This document shows, piece by piece, positions 23,617 to 24,596 of a stretch of DNA of 24,596 bases. A program made the translations under genes and the position numbers. Under the pieces are notes generated by a model that was not told the origin of the DNA, searched no databases, and was given only the letters and a program-made list of their open reading frames with translations. The stretch comes from Metabacillus rhizolycopersici (lineage in GTDB: Bacteria; Bacillota; Bacilli; Bacillales; Bacillaceae), in the NCBI RefSeq assembly GCF_020075705.1, contig NZ_JAIQUM010000073.1, positions 1-24,596 of the forward strand, given 5' to 3'. How positions within the stretch are numbered: position 1 is the stretch's first letter; each line of letters opens with the position of its first letter.

Positions 23617-24323
23617 ATGAATGGAGCATCATTGTCCATTGATGCAACATGATATGAATTCTGTAATGTTATCATTTTTTTATCGATTGTATTCACTTGA
23701 CTATATATATACTCTGAGTTCGCTGGGGGAACGACATGATCAATGACCGATTTAAAAATGACCGTTGGGCTTGATACATGTGATACTTTATTCTTCGTGT
23801 CCTCCATTAAGTGTAAAAGTTGGTGGATCGCTTTGATCGGTACCTTGTCATACGCAATTTCAAAAACAGATGGCTTTTTAATATCTGGAGAACCTTCATG
23901 AACAAACAAAGGCGTAACCTTGTTGCAAAATTCCTTGTAGCTAACATCTGTTACTGCCGCATTAATCAGGAAAATTCCGTCTACTTCCGGATTTTTAGCT
24001 GCCACCTGTAACGTCAAAGCGCCCCCCATTGATTGGCCAACAATGAAAACACGCTCACATTGTTGCTTTAGGTCGTTGTATGCTTCCTCTAAATCTGATA
24101 TCCAACTTTTATATGAACTTGATTCCATATCTAAATAATGTGTACCATGTCCGTTTAAGCGAGGAATGGATACTGTAAAACCATACTCAGCAAGCTGTTC
24201 TCCAATCGATTGCATACTTTGTGGTGTGCCATTAAACCCATGGCAGAGTACAACTCCAATTTTACTCCCTTTAAAAAATTGACTTTCTGCACCATCAATA
24301 ACTGGATGTAATTCAATGCTCAT
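23538..24323 (-). CDS. Alpha/beta hydrolase (carboxylesterase / monoacylglycerol-lipase type)
   Basis: A 261-aa soluble enzyme with the alpha/beta-hydrolase fold. HGFNGTPQSM (28-37) forms the oxyanion hole, the nucleophile is S98 in VGQSMGG, the acid is D195 in KSVIDHVVPP, and the base is H225 in NSYHVAS. Length and order match bacillar carboxylesterases such as the Est30/YvaK type, which split short- to medium-chain esters or monoglycerides. There is no signal peptide. GAGGAGG lies 7 nt before the ATG. It stands alone on the minus strand with its own promoter; its last 79 nt include a DnaA box. Confidence 0.92.
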   Translation of the reverse strand: MSIELHPVIDGAESQFFKGSKIGVVLCHGFNGTPQSMQSIGEQLAEYGFTVSIPRLNGHGTHYLDMESSSYKSWISDLEEAYNDLKQQCERVFIVGQSMGGALTLQVAAKNPEVDGIFLINAAVTDVSYKEFCNKVTPLFVHEGSPDIKKPSVFEIAYDKVPIKAIHQLLHLMEDTKNKVSHVSSPTVIFKSVIDHVVPPANSEYIYSQVNTIDKKMITLQNSYHVASMDNDAPFIVDNIYQHIKKLTANTITQSVVTRLA

Positions 24324-24409
24324 TTCTATTCCTCCTCAAACGAATTGTCTTATTATTTATATGGAATATTATCGTTAATTTTATAATTCTCATTTGTTTA
24401 CTCGGTTTT

Positions 24410-24438
24410 ATTTTACCCTATATTTTGAGTTATGACAA
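24410..24438 (-). promoter_or_regulatory. Sigma-A promoter of the hydrolase gene
   Basis: TTGTCA (24433-24438) and TAAAAT (24410-24415), each one base from consensus, with 17-nt spacing on the minus strand, about 85 nt before the ATG. Confidence 0.5.
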
Positions 24439-24520
24439 TACGATCTAAAAAAAAACACTTCCCTAAGAGTCGAGGCCACTGAAAAACTTACGTTTTTTAT
24501 TCTTTTAATTTCTTTTCAAT

Positions 24521-24570
24521 ACAAAAAGGCAAGTTGCTGTCTGCTTTTTAGACGGCAAATTGCCTTTTTC
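24521..24570. terminator. Long bidirectional terminator hairpin
   Basis: AAAAAGGCAA, TTGC, GTC pair with GAC, GCAA, TTGCCTTTTT around a 9-nt loop, with two internal mismatches and one wobble position. A- and T-runs on both sides allow termination in either direction. The gene it serves lies beyond the end of the window. Confidence 0.55.
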
Positions 24571-24596
24571 CTTTTCTTTCTTATTCTTTTTCACTA

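Overview
The window is low-G+C DNA from a Bacillaceae chromosome (Bacillus sensu lato). The gene order tRNA array, sprT-like, cmpA, tex, ndoA, ndoAI, alr, ydcC, acpS, ydcA, ydbT, ydbS, cshA, murF, ddl is the conserved neighbourhood known from Bacillus subtilis (ydb/ydc region). Strong AGGAGG-type ribosome binding sites, frequent TTG/GTG starts and a sporulation gene (cmpA) agree with this. I cannot name the species.

Layout. 1-1071: ten minus-strand tRNA genes (Asn, Ser, Glu, Asp, Gln, Lys, Leu-TAG, Leu-GAG, Arg, and a cut-off Pro) behind a consensus TTGACA-N17-TATAAT promoter. 1201-4367: SprT-like protein, CmpA (37 aa, plus strand) and the RNA-binding protein Tex. 4807-7260: the EndoA/EndoAI toxin-antitoxin pair and alanine racemase. 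7585-9256: remains of an IS200/IS605-type element, namely a broken TnpB-related gene and a structured RNA-like segment. 9535-14386: YdcC lipoprotein, AcpS, a rhomboid protease (plus strand) and the PH-domain membrane proteins YdbT and YdbS. 14623-18597: DEAD-box helicase CshA behind a long leader that contains a terminator, then MurF. 18739-19821: Ddl. 20316-23027 (plus strand): LOG-family protein, divergent PAP2 protein and a multidrug-efflux-type transporter. 23404-23616: a cluster of DnaA boxes. 23538-24323: an alpha/beta hydrolase.

How the genes work together. Alr, Ddl and MurF make D-Ala, D-Ala-D-Ala and the completed UDP-MurNAc-pentapeptide, three steps of peptidoglycan precursor synthesis. 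CmpA and YdcC are linked to sporulation in B. subtilis. CshA, Tex and EndoA act on RNA. In B. subtilis the sigma-B operon (rsbR to rsbX) lies between ndoA and tex; here only about 440 non-coding bases separate them.

The intergenic regions carry most of the unexpected structure: at least seven copies of hairpin-rich short repeats of about 80-150 bp; a second family of about 170-nt structured repeats with one intact and three decayed copies; the decayed TnpB-type element; an apparent transcription attenuator before cshA; a 9-bp tandem repeat that lies in frame behind the stop codon of the transporter gene; and the DnaA-box cluster. None of the protein-coding genes looks like a new system. The repeats, the TnpB-related element and the DnaA-box cluster deserve follow-up.
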